A stretch of 64,000 nucleotides of DNA from Hymenobacter sp. YC55. Its GTDB lineage: Bacteria > Bacteroidota > Bacteroidia > Cytophagales > Hymenobacteraceae. Location: the NCBI RefSeq assembly GCF_029433095.1, contig NZ_JARNTX010000001.1, forward strand, positions 2,170,001-2,234,000, written 5' to 3'. Under the pieces are notes generated by a model. That model was not told where the DNA came from. It searched no databases and was given only the letters and a program-made list of their open reading frames with translations. A program made the position numbers and the translations under genes. Shown here piece by piece: positions 43,231 to 52,921 of the stretch (its first letter is position 1; every line of letters starts with the position of its first letter).

Positions 43231-44622
43231 TCACTTCTGTAACTCAGCTATCATTTTCTGGGCCGAACCAAGGCCGGGGGACAATTTAAGGGCCTGCGTG
43301 TATTTCTCCAGGGCTTTTTCTTTGTTGCCTTGCTTGTAGTAGGCTTCCCCGAGGCTATCGAAGACGTTGCCTGAAGCTGGAAAAAGCTTGGCATTGTATT
43401 CGAATAGCATGACGGCATCGGCGGGGCGGTTTTGCCCTAGCAAATAGTACCCCGTTTCGTTGAGTAGCTCTTCTTTGTCGAACCCGTACAGAGTGGGGGT
43501 TTCGGTTTTCACTTTCTCGTACAGCGCTAGTACTTGCTGGCCGTCCATTTTCCCGAAGTCGCGCTGAAAAGTAGCGAGAAACGACTTGGTGATGGGCCGG
43601 TATGGTTTGCCTTCCAGTAGCGCCTGAATTGATTCGCTAATAGGATACAGGTTGTTTTGCTTGTTGTTGGTTTGCAGTAGAATAGTGGTGCCGGAAGGCG
43701 GCGTGCTGACCAGCAAGGCCTGGTAATTACTCGATGTTCCGTCGTGGACGTGCTTTGTGATTCGCTCTCCTTCCATCTTTCCGCCGCCGAGCCCAGTCTG
43801 CGAACCTACGGCAAAAGGCTGCAACAACTCCCGCGTGGAAGCCGGGCTGATCAGCTTAAATGAATTGATGCCCTCCGACCAGCGGTAAAAATCTTGGATG
43901 TTGAGCGCCGTCCAGCCACTGAAGGGATAAAACAATTCATCAACCACCCCTTGGTTGTTGTAAGCCCTGGCAACTAGCTTGTCTTGGGCGGTTGGGTCTA
44001 CAATGCCGCTCTTTATTCCGCAGGGCTTCAGCATTTTCTTCTGCACGAAGTCATTGAAAGACATGCCGGTGATTTTCTCGATGATTTGCCGTTGCAGAAA
44101 TACGTCGTTGAGGTTGTAGGCGTATTTGGTACCCGGGGCGAAGTCAAGGGTAGTCACCTTTTTCAGCTGCTCCATATTGTCGGCGTCCCCTTTCAATTCT
44201 CGCCATTTGCTTTGCGGCACGCCGCTGGTGTAGCGCAGCAAGTGCCTAATCTGGACCTGGCCGGCCCAGGCTGGCAGTTCGGGCAAAAAGCGGGAAATAG
44301 GGTCTTCGAGGCGCAGCTTACCTTGTTCTTTGAGCATCATAATGCCAATGGCATTAAACTCTTTGGCTATGGACCCAATATGAAAGCGGTAGGCCTCGGT
44401 CAGGCGGTTTTCTGCGCGGGCATCGGCCTGTCCAAACGCTTGCCGATAAATGATTTTCCCTCGCTCAGCAACCAGCACATTTCCATTAAAAACCCCTATC
44501 CGGTGTGCTTTCCGCAGTAGGCTATCTAGTTCCGTTGCTTTAGAGCTAGTTTGCCCATAACTGAAGTTCACACTGAAAATTCCGCACAAACAGAGCAATA
44601 GAAGTCGGAAAGCTTTGAGCAT
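43231..44622 (-). CDS. Serine beta-lactamase-like hydrolase with C-terminal TPRs
   Basis: The 463-residue secreted protein has a signal peptide (LLLLCLCGIFSVNFSYGQ), the class C-like SxxK motif S84-I-A-K87, a YxN motif (YAYNLND) and a downstream HDGTSS box, as in PBP/AmpC-like esterases and peptidases. The C-terminal quarter holds two TPR-like helix pairs (NVFDSLGEAYYKQGNKEKALEKYTQAL). Proteins of this type in Bacteroidetes hydrolyse peptides or esters; antibiotic resistance is not implied. Confidence 0.9.
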   Translation of the reverse strand: MLKAFRLLLLCLCGIFSVNFSYGQTSSKATELDSLLRKAHRIGVFNGNVLVAERGKIIYRQAFGQADARAENRLTEAYRFHIGSIAKEFNAIGIMMLKEQGKLRLEDPISRFLPELPAWAGQVQIRHLLRYTSGVPQSKWRELKGDADNMEQLKKVTTLDFAPGTKYAYNLNDVFLQRQIIEKITGMSFNDFVQKKMLKPCGIKSGIVDPTAQDKLVARAYNNQGVVDELFYPFSGWTALNIQDFYRWSEGINSFKLISPASTRELLQPFAVGSQTGLGGGKMEGERITKHVHDGTSSNYQALLVSTPPSGTTILLQTNNKQNNLYPISESIQALLEGKPYRPITKSFLATFQRDFGKMDGQQVLALYEKVKTETPTLYGFDKEELLNETGYYLLGQNRPADAVMLFEYNAKLFPASGNVFDSLGEAYYKQGNKEKALEKYTQALKLSPGLGSAQKMIAELQK

Positions 44623-45151
44623 AAGGAAAATATGAGGTAATGCAATGGGTTAGATGCAGGAACTTGCCGTGTGTTACTTGCAAACCCTTTAACTCACGCA
44701 AAGGGCTAGAATTGGCACCGTATGGCGACTGCAACACTCAAGTAGCACAGCGGCGCAGCAGGCTTAACTAGCTGCAACAGGTGGCTACTTCAAGAGGTAC
44801 AAGCAGGTGCAGAAAGGTAAGAGGAATACCGGAAATTCCACCGAAACTACAATACCTAAAGCACTCGGATAGAAGGCAGTAAAAGCCGCTTTGCAGCTAC
44901 TGATGGCCTTTTGCTGTTAGCTAACAATTGGTTTGTATTGCAACTACTAGGGCCTTGATATACAGAAACAGCTTTTTCAGCGGCCTCATAAAGCGGCAGC
45001 TTAGCACATTATCCGGCGCTGTAGATTGAAATGCAAATAATATAACCAGCAAAACAGTCTCTCAGGCGTGCAAAGACTGTTTTGCTGGTTATTATGGCTT
45101 GCTAAATGATTAGCATGTGGGTGTATAGCAGGACTCTATAAAGTAGTGGCG
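44623..45151. other. Gene-free region
   Basis: This 529-base region holds the hairpin at 45044-45090. The rest shows no palindrome, RNA gene or credible frame. Confidence 0.5.
45044..45090 (-). terminator. Hairpin terminator of the ThDP enzyme gene
   Basis: The perfect 17-base arms AACCAGCAAAACAGTCT (45044-45060) and 45074-45090 enclose 13 bases. It lies downstream of the leftward gene ending at 45152. Confidence 0.82.
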
Positions 45152-46915
45152 CTACAAGGCGGCTTTGATGGTGCCACCCAGATTGCTGGCGGCGGCGGTG
45201 TCGCCTTTGGCAATAGCCATAGCTAGCTTGGGCGCATACTGCACTGCTACTTTGGCATTGAAAACGAGGATATTGGGGTCTACCAGGGCATCAACTATCA
45301 CTGGTCGGTCGGCTTGAAAAGCGTAGTCCAAGGCGGCGTCTACCTGGTCGGGGGCTTCGATGCGGATACCGGCCAGCCCTAGCATTTCGGCGTAGCGGGC
45401 GTAGTTGAATTCGGGCACGTCCTGCGACTCGGCATAGCGCGCATTGCCCTGCATAAGGCGCTGCTCCCAGGTCACAAAGTTCAGGTCGCGGTTGTTGAGC
45501 ACCAGGATAATAAGCTGCGGGTTGCTCCACTGCCGCCAGTAGCGCTGAATGGTGAGCAGTTCCTCGTTGCCGTTCATCTGCATGGCCCCATCGCCCACGC
45601 AGGCAATAACGGGCCGCTCGGGGTGGGCAAATTTGGCAGCAATAGCGTACGGCACTGCGCAGCCCATCGTGGCCAGCGTGCCCGAAACCGAGAACTGCAT
45701 TCCTGCGCGCAAGCGCAGATGCTGCGCCACCCAGCTCGACGCCGACCCCGAGTCGGCGGCCAGAATAAGATTGTCGGGCAGGCGGGGCGAAAGTTTTTCA
45801 AATACCAGCCGCGGGTTTACGGGCTCGGCTTCCTGAGTTGCCAACTCGGCTACTTGCTGCCACCAGTCCTGCACACTTTGCTCGATCTGGGTGCGCCAGC
45901 TCCGGTCGGTTTTGCGCTCAAGCAGCGGCAGCAGGGCCCGCAGGGTTTCGGCGCTGTCGCCGGTGAGGGGCACTTCCATGGGGTAGCGCAAGCTGAGCAT
46001 ACTGGCTTCCAGGTCTATCTGCACGCCGCGGGCCTTCCCTTCCTTGGGCAAAAACTCGGCGTAGGGAAAGCCCGAGCCCACCATCAGCAGCGTGTCGCAC
46101 TCACTCATCATCTGGTGTGAGGCATCGGTGCCAAACAAGCCAATGGCGCCGGTTACGTATGGCAAGTCGTCGGGCAGCACGGCTTTGCCCAAAAAGGCCT
46201 TAGCCACGCCTGCACCCAACACATCGGCTATTTGCTGCACTTCCTCGGCCGCAAACCGGGCGCCCGCCCCGATGAGCATGGCCACCTTCTGGCCGGCATT
46301 CAGCACAGCGGCGGCGCGTTGCAGCTCGGCATCCTGCGGGAGCACGCGCGGGGCCACGTAGCCGATACCAGAGTGAATGGTTTGGTGCTCGTGCTTGGGG
46401 TCTTGGTAGGTTTCCTCCTGCAAATCGTTGGGCACGATAACGCAAGTGACGGTGCGCTCGGCTTTGGCAATGCGGACGGCGCGGTCGATGAGGTGGCGCA
46501 CCTGGCTGGCATCGGCGGCTTGTTGCACGTACGCGCTGGCTACGTCCTTGAACAAAGACAGTAAGTCCACTTCCTGCTGGTCGCTGCCGCCGAGCGAAGT
46601 GCGCGCCTTCTGCCCGATAATGGCTACTACGGGCTGGTGGTCGAGCTTGGCGTCGTAGAGTCCGTTGAGCAAGTGGATGGCACCGGGCCCGGAAGTAGCC
46701 AGGCAGACCCCTACTTCGCCGGTGAACTTGGCGTGGGCACAGGCCATAAGCGCGGCCATTTCCTCGTGGCGCACCTGCACAAAGGAGACCTTATCTTCGG
46801 CCTTGCTGAGGGCCCCCATAATGGCGTTGATACCATCGCCGGGGTAGCCAAAAATGCGCTTGATGCCCCAATCAGACAGACGCTGGATTATAAATTCGCT
46901 TACGAGCTGCGACAT
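45152..46915 (-). CDS. Thiamine-diphosphate enzyme, pyruvate oxidase/acetolactate synthase-like
   Basis: The 587-residue enzyme has the three ThDP-family domains: a PYR domain with catalytic Glu E51 (FVQVRHEEMAAL), a central domain, and a PP domain with the GDG-x-NN cofactor motif (GDGAMQMNGNEELLT to LNNRD). It resembles PoxB-like pyruvate oxidases, but the FAD loop cannot be judged by eye and other decarboxylases are possible. It stands alone. The AATCAGGT half-site near 46923 has no partner and is not counted as an operator. Confidence 0.9.
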   Translation of the reverse strand: MSQLVSEFIIQRLSDWGIKRIFGYPGDGINAIMGALSKAEDKVSFVQVRHEEMAALMACAHAKFTGEVGVCLATSGPGAIHLLNGLYDAKLDHQPVVAIIGQKARTSLGGSDQQEVDLLSLFKDVASAYVQQAADASQVRHLIDRAVRIAKAERTVTCVIVPNDLQEETYQDPKHEHQTIHSGIGYVAPRVLPQDAELQRAAAVLNAGQKVAMLIGAGARFAAEEVQQIADVLGAGVAKAFLGKAVLPDDLPYVTGAIGLFGTDASHQMMSECDTLLMVGSGFPYAEFLPKEGKARGVQIDLEASMLSLRYPMEVPLTGDSAETLRALLPLLERKTDRSWRTQIEQSVQDWWQQVAELATQEAEPVNPRLVFEKLSPRLPDNLILAADSGSASSWVAQHLRLRAGMQFSVSGTLATMGCAVPYAIAAKFAHPERPVIACVGDGAMQMNGNEELLTIQRYWRQWSNPQLIILVLNNRDLNFVTWEQRLMQGNARYAESQDVPEFNYARYAEMLGLAGIRIEAPDQVDAALDYAFQADRPVIVDALVDPNILVFNAKVAVQYAPKLAMAIAKGDTAAASNLGGTIKAAL

Positions 46916-47347
46916 AAAAGTGAATCAGGTAGTGGAAAGCAACTGCTGGTAGTGTTTTACCCACCCGCCGCTCCACAGGCTTAGCCCGGTGCGCCTAGGT
47001 GAAATAGCCGCTGAACACGCCTAGGAATGCCGAGCAGTATGCAGAAGCTACTTGTGTATGACGTAGCCGGTGCACGCTTCGTTGTGCATCATCTTGACAC
47101 GGGCGCAGCTACTGTTTAGCTTCCTGATGAGCTGCTTTCAAGGCAGAATACGCCACCATGCGCAGTATTTACAAACTTCTAGGAACACCAGAATAAACGG
47201 TTTTTGTGCGGAAGATGGGCAACAGCCGTAGCCCACTGGTATTCTCCCGCGCTGCCTCTGGCCCACGTAGCTAAACCAGGAGGTGACGGTAATGCCGTGG
47301 ATGTTAGTATATTACATTTACTATACCTGATCTTCCTTCCAACTCCT
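46916..47347. other. Divergent intergenic region
   Basis: This 432-base gap between two divergent genes holds no recognised palindrome or RNA. An AT-rich stretch (TTAGTATATTACATTTAC near 47304) may be the promoter of the lipase-like gene. Confidence 0.4.
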
Positions 47348-48565
47348 ATGAAACAAGCTCTCCGCCCTTGGCGCTGGCTGCTGCTGGCGCTGTTTGTGTG
47401 TTGCCTCAACAGCTGCCACGACGATGACGACTCGAATCCCGGCCCCGTAATCTACACCGGCCAGCAGCTTTTTGTCTCCGCCAACCAGGTTTCCACCTTA
47501 ACCAAGGTCCAGCTTCAAGCGTTGGCAACGTTGGCGGGCTACGGTGCCTTCGTCCCGCAACTGAAGTACGACGTCACGTTCTACAAATTCCTGTACAAGA
47601 CCACCTACCAGGGGCAGTTGCTGCAAGTTTCGGGCATGTTGGCTGTTCCGCTCAACACGCCTGCTCCACCGGCCCTGCTTAGCGCCCAGCACGGCACCAT
47701 GTTTCGGTACGCCGATGCGCCCTCCAACTTTCCGGCCACCTTCACCGGCTTCGAGCTGTTTGCCTCGGCTGGTTTCGTCACGGTCATTCCCGACTACATC
47801 GGCCTGGGCGCGTCGCAGCAGGTGGTGCAATCTTTCTACGACAAGTCCACTTCGGCAGCAACGGTGGTGGATATGATTAAGGCGGCGCAATACTACCTGC
47901 AGCAACAGCAAGTGGCCCTAAATCCGCGGCTGTTTCTGGTAGGCTATTCCGAAGGCGGCTACGTGACCATGGCGGCCCAGCAGGAAATCGAAACCCACCC
48001 CGAACACAACCTCACCCTGACGGCCGCCGCCGAAGGCGCCGGGGGCTACGACCTGACGGGCATGCTCACGGGTATTGCCACGGTACCCAATTATGCCAAC
48101 CCCTCTTTTCTTGGGCTGTTTCTTAATTCCTACAACATCACCTACGCTTGGAACCGGCCGTTAGGAGATTTTTTTCAAGCTCCGTACGCCGCCAAGCTAC
48201 CGGCCTTGCTCAACGGCTCCAAGACCCGCGAGGAAATCAACGCGGAACTCACCACCAGCCCCGCCGCGCTGTTTACCCCTACTTTCTACGCCAACCTAAG
48301 CAACCCAAGCGGCGAACCAGTGCTCAAGCAGCAACTAACCGCCAACAGTTTCCTGGATTGGGTGCCCAAGAGCCCCACGCGCCTTTACCACGGCACCGAC
48401 GACGAAAGTGTATTCTTCCAAACCTCGGAAACCACTTTTGCTCGCTTTAAGGCCGCTGGCGCAACCAACGTCGAGTTTTTCCCGATTCCGGGTGGCATGC
48501 ACCAAACGAGCATCGCCCCCATGATGGCTAACGCACTGCCTTGGCTACAGTCGCTGGATAAGTAA
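47348..48565 (+). CDS. Lipase-like alpha/beta hydrolase lipoprotein
   Basis: The 405-residue protein begins with a lipoprotein signal (LLLALFVCCLNSC, followed by an acidic DDDDS stretch common in surface-exposed Bacteroidetes lipoproteins). It has an alpha/beta hydrolase fold with the nucleophile elbow GYSEGG (S201), an oxyanion region AQHGTMF, and likely acid/His in YHGTDDESVFF and GGMHQT. It resembles secretory lipases of the LIP family or related esterases. The ATG at 47348 is chosen from the signal sequence. Confidence 0.87.
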   Translation: MKQALRPWRWLLLALFVCCLNSCHDDDDSNPGPVIYTGQQLFVSANQVSTLTKVQLQALATLAGYGAFVPQLKYDVTFYKFLYKTTYQGQLLQVSGMLAVPLNTPAPPALLSAQHGTMFRYADAPSNFPATFTGFELFASAGFVTVIPDYIGLGASQQVVQSFYDKSTSAATVVDMIKAAQYYLQQQQVALNPRLFLVGYSEGGYVTMAAQQEIETHPEHNLTLTAAAEGAGGYDLTGMLTGIATVPNYANPSFLGLFLNSYNITYAWNRPLGDFFQAPYAAKLPALLNGSKTREEINAELTTSPAALFTPTFYANLSNPSGEPVLKQQLTANSFLDWVPKSPTRLYHGTDDESVFFQTSETTFARFKAAGATNVEFFPIPGGMHQTSIAPMMANALPWLQSLDK

Positions 48566-48766
48566 GATGTTCCTGAATGTGCTAGCTGCCGATTAAGGCT
48601 ACTAACCACCTGCCGCTTGCTCGATGATTTTAGCTGCCTTGACGAGCTGCCTCGGTGCGCTTCGCGCAATTGCTTTTTGTTTTCAGGAGGGTGACTTGTG
48701 ACTACTGCAGGCCGGCTAGATTGATGATCATTCTGCTAAGCGTGCTACCAGCGCGCAATCCAAGCG

Positions 48767-49639
48767 TTACTCGCTGCCCACGGCGGGCTGCGGACGAGGG
48801 CTAGTGGCCGTGGCCCCCGCACTCGCCACCACAATAAAGACTACCGCCAACCACTGCCCAAACGTTAGCTGCTCACCCAGCAGCATCCAGCCCGACAACG
48901 CGGCGGCTACTGGCTCTAGGCTCATCAAAATGCTGAAGGTGCGCGTGGGCATGGTTCTGAGTGCCTGCATCTCCAGCGAGAAAGGCAAAATACTCGAGAA
49001 CAGCGCCAGCAATGCCCCCAGTAGCAGCAGATGAGGAGTCAGAACTGATAAGCTGCCGCTGGCCACGCCGAAAGGCAGTACCGGCAAGGTAGCGAACAGC
49101 ATACCCACCGTAACGGCCACCGGGCCCGGCAACAGGGCTGCCGTGCGCTGGCTCAGCACAATGTACCCGGCCCAGCAGCCCCCGGCGGCCAAGGCAAAGC
49201 CAAGCCCGAGCAGATCGTTGTTGTGGCCACTCCAGGGCACCAGCAGCGCGATACCCGCTCCGGCCAGGGCCACCCACACCACGTCGATCAGGCGGCGCGA
49301 ACCGACCAGCGCCAGTCCCAACGGCCCCACAAATTCCAGCGTCACGGCTACGCCGAGCGGTATGCGGGCCAGGGAGCAGTAGAACAGGAAGTTCATGGCG
49401 CCCAGCGCCAAACCGTAGGGCACCACCGCCCGCCATTGCGCGGGTTGCAGTTGCCCAAGCCGGGGTCGTACCACCGCCAGCAGCACCAGCGCCGACAAGC
49501 CGATGCGGAGGCTGGTGGTACCCGCAGCCCCGAGTACGGGAAACAAGCCTTTGGCAATGGCGGCCCCACCTTGTACGCTAAGTATGGCGAGGAGCACGGC
49601 GGGCACCGCGGGCAGAGAAAAGCGCGAAGAATTTACCAT
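48767..49639 (-). CDS. EamA family exporter (RhtA-like)
   Basis: The 290-residue protein has ten membrane helices in two EamA repeats. The sequence features of RhtA-like amino-acid exporters are visible: SVQGGAAIAKGLFP, TSLRIGLSALVLLAV, FYCSLARIPLGVAVTLEFVGPL and LEPVAAALSGWMLLGEQLT. Threonine/homoserine export is the family's best-known role; the substrate here is unproven. The ATG at 49639 (MVNSSRFSLP) is preferred. Confidence 0.88.
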   Translation of the reverse strand: MVNSSRFSLPAVPAVLLAILSVQGGAAIAKGLFPVLGAAGTTSLRIGLSALVLLAVVRPRLGQLQPAQWRAVVPYGLALGAMNFLFYCSLARIPLGVAVTLEFVGPLGLALVGSRRLIDVVWVALAGAGIALLVPWSGHNNDLLGLGFALAAGGCWAGYIVLSQRTAALLPGPVAVTVGMLFATLPVLPFGVASGSLSVLTPHLLLLGALLALFSSILPFSLEMQALRTMPTRTFSILMSLEPVAAALSGWMLLGEQLTFGQWLAVVFIVVASAGATATSPRPQPAVGSE

Positions 49640-49888
49640 AGCGAGTAGACAACCAGCGTGCATTTGACGCTAGCGGCCGCAAACTTCGGCAAGTATCAAG
49701 TAGCATCACTAGTGCCAGCCAACTTATTCGCCCACACGGCTACGGGCCAGCCTAGACCTATTGTACAACATGGAAGTTACACCTCATTCTGGTACACCCG
49801 AGGTTGTTGCCTGCACTACCAGTAGTATAATTAGAATAGTATATTTTAAAATACCAGCATTCAGGGCAGGTTCTTATCTTGCCAAACG

Positions 49889-50614
49889 ATGTCGCTACCT
49901 GATTCCCTTATACCGTCGAATGATACGCAACGCCAAGAAGCGCTGGCGCCCTATTTGGTGCTAGGCAATGCGCCGGATGCGGTGTTCGATGAACTGGTAC
50001 GGCTGACGGCCAAGCTCTTCAACGTGCCCATTGCCCTGGTCTCGTTGGTGGAGGAAGGTAGCGTCTGGTTCAAGGCCAATTTCGGTTTGGCTGGCGCCGA
50101 GCGGGTCGCCCGCAACGAAAGTATGTGTTCGGTCGCCATCTTACAGCACGAAACCACCGTCTACGCCGACCTACAGCGCGAGCCTTGCCAACTAACCGAG
50201 CCGGGCGTGGTGGAAGCCCTGGATTTGCGCTTCTACGCGGGGCATCCGTTACGCACTTCCTCGGGGCAAGCCATTGGCTCGCTGTGCGTAATCGACCGAC
50301 AGCCGCGCATGCTGTCGGCCGCGGAAATAGCCCGTTTGCAATCCCTGGCAGGCGTAGTGATGCGCCTGCTCGACCTGCGCTTAGCTTTGCGACAGCAGGC
50401 ACTGCCTAGTAGCGGCCTGTGGTTGCAGCTCTATCACCACTTAGATTTGTCGCTTACTCGGCTCGATACGCTGGCCGAGCTGGCCCGGTGGGAAGAATCT
50501 CCTGACACTCCGGCCGCAATACAGTATCAGCAGTCGCTGGACGAGGAGGCGGAAATCGTGACAAAGGCGCTGGACCGCCAAATCAACGTAGCCTTAGCCA
50601 CGCTGGGCCAATAG
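49889..50614 (+). CDS. GAF-domain protein
   Basis: The 241-residue protein is a single GAF domain (about 25-165) with flanking helices. The conserved pattern is VPIALVSLVEEGSVWFKANFGL, SMCSVAILQ, and FYAGHPLRTSSGQAIGSLCVID, the subgroup usually fused to GGDEF or histidine kinases, here alone. It may be a stand-alone ligand sensor without output domain. Confidence 0.87.
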   Translation: MSLPDSLIPSNDTQRQEALAPYLVLGNAPDAVFDELVRLTAKLFNVPIALVSLVEEGSVWFKANFGLAGAERVARNESMCSVAILQHETTVYADLQREPCQLTEPGVVEALDLRFYAGHPLRTSSGQAIGSLCVIDRQPRMLSAAEIARLQSLAGVVMRLLDLRLALRQQALPSSGLWLQLYHHLDLSLTRLDTLAELARWEESPDTPAAIQYQQSLDEEAEIVTKALDRQINVALATLGQ

Positions 50615-50994
50615 CACCAACTAGTATCCTGCACGCATAGCGCCGCTACCAATCCCCCTACCTCACGGCGCAGCCCTGCAGTAACGGCCTGTACGACGCC
50701 AATGCCCCGGCGCACGCCCCAACCGCCAAGATGGCTCGTGTTTTAAGTGGCAAGCTATAGTAGCAAAATAAGCTGTCTGGTTATCTTGCGCTGCCTACCC
50801 TTTAGTAACTGAACAGTAACACACCACGGAATAAGGATAGATCATGATGGCATTGGACATTTTTGGTAAACCCAACCTCAGATAGAGTACTATTCCGTAA
50901 AAACACAGAAATTCTTCACTGAATTGAGTTAGAAAAGCCGCTTGGTGCTACAGAGTTTTTTATATTTCACCGCAAACTTTCATCCTTCACCACA
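50615..50994 (+). other. Leader of the acidic protein gene, otherwise empty
   Basis: No credible gene is seen in these 380 bases. Near the right end TATATTTC (about 50960) resembles a -7 element for the acidic protein gene. Confidence 0.45.
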
Positions 50995-51219
50995 ATGCTA
51001 GCAGCCAAACAATCAAAAGTAGACGACGAGCCACGCGACAAGCAACAGCTAGACGACTCCGATGACTTCGATGAGGACGTTGAAGATGATGCTACAGATG
51101 ATATCGACGACGAGGACGATATTGATGATATCGATGACATCGATGACGACGAAGACATCAAAGGTTTAGGAGATGATCCGCTTTACCTGGATGACGACGA
51201 TGACGATGATGATCTTTAA
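50995..51219 (+). CDS. Extremely acidic 74-residue protein
   Basis: The product contains about 35 Asp and 5 Glu in 74 residues, with an (I)DD repeat (DDIDDIDDID) in the middle and eight consecutive Asp before the last Leu; only four Lys and one Arg are present. It is probably unfolded and may bind calcium or other cations or basic proteins. The frame is bounded by a good start and a strong terminator, so it is a real gene. Family membership is unknown to me. Confidence 0.8.
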   Translation: MLAAKQSKVDDEPRDKQQLDDSDDFDEDVEDDATDDIDDEDDIDDIDDIDDDEDIKGLGDDPLYLDDDDDDDDL

Positions 51220-51230
51220 TAAGCACTAAC

Positions 51231-51263
51231 AAAAGAGGCCCTGGCTACGCCAGGGCCTCTTTT
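51231..51263 (+). terminator. Hairpin terminator of the acidic protein gene
   Basis: The perfect 15-base arms AAAAGAGGCCCTGGC (51231-51245) and 51249-51263 close a 3-base loop and end in TTTTGTTTTC. Confidence 0.92.
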
Positions 51264-51398
51264 GTTTTCGACCAGTTTTTCATCTGCTCACGCCTGCGGC
51301 GGACATAGGTATTCCAGAATGGATTCCAGCTGTTGGCTTTGCTGCGCTGGGTTGTAGAACTGGCGCAGGTGGGCGACTGCTCGCTCGGCTAAGAGAAA

Positions 51399-52454
51399 TT
51401 AGTTGGCTAGAAACTCCTTGATTTCCTCGACTGTAGCACGGGCCGAACGTCCGACGCCAATGAGGGTTGAGGAGGCAAACCCAGTCCAGTTGCCGTAGCC
51501 TACCAGCCACAGCCCTGGCTGCGCGGTGGCCCGTGTGCCGACGGTAGCCACTCGCCCATCAGGTTGCAGCACACCCAATTCCGCCAGAAACGACAGCGCC
51601 GGCCGAAAACCCGTGCACCAAATCACCGCATCTACTACTTCTTCCCGCCCATCGGGCCAGCGTACGCCTGAAGCTGTAAACCGCGCAAAAGGCCGCACGC
51701 TGCCCAGCACGCCCCGGTTCCGGGCGTTCTTCACGGAATCGACCATTACGATGTCGCCTAAAGCTGGCGGAGGCGCGGGCACCGCGCCGTTTTGAGCGTG
51801 GTAGCGCTGGGTGGCCTGAACAAACAGGACCCGGCCATCTACGTCATCGGGCAGGAACCGGGGTTCTTTTTCCGTCACCCAAAGCGTATGGGCCACCCGC
51901 GAGACTTCCGCCAGCACCTGCGCCCCGGAGTTGCCGCCGCCTACCACCAACACCCGCTTTCCGGCAAAGGGCAACGCATTGCGGAAGTAAGCGGAGTGCA
52001 GCTGCACCCCTTCAAAGGTGGCTTGCCCCGGGTATTCTGGCACGTAGGGGTTGCGCCAACTGCCGGTAGCGCACACCACGGCCCGGGCTTGCCACGTTCC
52101 CTGATCGGTATGTATGACAAACCCGGCCCCGCCTGGCTGCACTTGGGTTACACGCACCGGGCGCTGCACCGACAACGCGTAGCGCTGCTCGTACTGCGAG
52201 AGGTAGGTTACCACCGTATACCGGGTCGGCAACCCATTGCCTTCTGGGTGGGGCATCAGCCAGCCGGGTAAGGAGCTAGCCGTTGCGGGTGAAAACAATT
52301 GCAGCGAATCCCAACCCTGAAGCCATGCCCCGCCCGGCGCCGCTTGGTCGTCGAGTAGTACAAAGGATAGGCTGGTCCGCCGTAGGTAGTAGCCTACAGC
52401 CAACCCGCTTTGCCCGGCCCCAATAACTAGCACGTCGATAGTTTGGTCTGCCAC
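51399..52454 (-). CDS. Flavin-dependent monooxygenase, ArsO-like
   Basis: The 351-residue protein has an FAD-binding [15 protein letters not shown], an NADP-binding [14 protein letters not shown] and the C-terminal [12 protein letters not shown] box, the pattern of class B flavin monooxygenases. It is the last gene of the arsenic operon, nine bases after arsC, which suggests the ArsO type. After its stop the same frame runs on for 35 codons to a TGA (see findings). Confidence 0.82.
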   Translation of the reverse strand: MADQTIDVLVIGAGQSGLAVGYYLRRTSLSFVLLDDQAAPGGAWLQGWDSLQLFSPATASSLPGWLMPHPEGNGLPTRYTVVTYLSQYEQRYALSVQRPVRVTQVQPGGAGFVIHTDQGTWQARAVVCATGSWRNPYVPEYPGQATFEGVQLHSAYFRNALPFAGKRVLVVGGGNSGAQVLAEVSRVAHTLWVTEKEPRFLPDDVDGRVLFVQATQRYHAQNGAVPAPPPALGDIVMVDSVKNARNRGVLGSVRPFARFTASGVRWPDGREEVVDAVIWCTGFRPALSFLAELGVLQPDGRVATVGTRATAQPGLWLVGYGNWTGFASSTLIGVGRSARATVEEIKEFLAN

Positions 52455-52463
52455 TTTCTAATG

Positions 52464-52898
52464 TTAAGTGCGCTGAAACTGCGCCCGTACGAAGTCGTGG
52501 GCGTAGGTTTTGACTTGGTCGCGCACGGCCCGGAATTGCTCTATGATGTGCTCTTCGGTACCGGTGGCCTTGGCTGGATCCGGAAAATTATGATGCAGTT
52601 TCTGGGCCGATGCCGGAAACACGGGGCACACTTCCTGGGCATGGTCGCACACGGTCAGCACATAGGCGAAAGGCACCGCGGCGTACTCGTCTACGTGGTT
52701 GCTGGTGTGGTGCGCAATGTCCACGCCGTCTTCGGCCATCACCTGCACAGCCCGCGGGTTGAGGCCGTGCGTTTCCACGCCCGCACTGTAGACGGTGGCC
52801 TGCCCGTCGAGTAGTTGATGGAGGTAGCCGTGGAGCAGCTGACTCCGGCAGGAATTGCCGGTGCACAGCACCAGGATGTTGGGTTTTGCAGCGTCCAT
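52464..52898 (-). CDS. arsC: Low-molecular-weight-phosphatase-type arsenate reductase
   Basis: The 144-residue protein begins MDAAKPNILVLCTGNSCRSQ, the CX5R phosphatase loop (here CTGNSCRS) of thioredoxin-coupled arsenate reductases; a second Cys pair (VCDHAQEVCP) supplies the downstream resolving cysteines. It reduces arsenate to arsenite. The ATG at 52898 is chosen over 52931 by family alignment. It is the third gene of the operon, between the ArsI-like and monooxygenase genes. Confidence 0.93.
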   Translation of the reverse strand: MDAAKPNILVLCTGNSCRSQLLHGYLHQLLDGQATVYSAGVETHGLNPRAVQVMAEDGVDIAHHTSNHVDEYAAVPFAYVLTVCDHAQEVCPVFPASAQKLHHNFPDPAKATGTEEHIIEQFRAVRDQVKTYAHDFVRAQFQRT

Positions 52899-52921
52899 GA
52901 AAAAAAGTAAGCTAGGTTCAG

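Noticed and set aside
43231..44622. Antibiotic-resistance beta-lactamase
   Set aside because: The SxxK and YxN motifs are present, but the TPR tail and overall type fit the broad PBP/esterase-like family; there is no support for resistance.
46922..46930. AATCAGGT upstream of the ThDP enzyme
   Set aside because: Single half-site without a partner.
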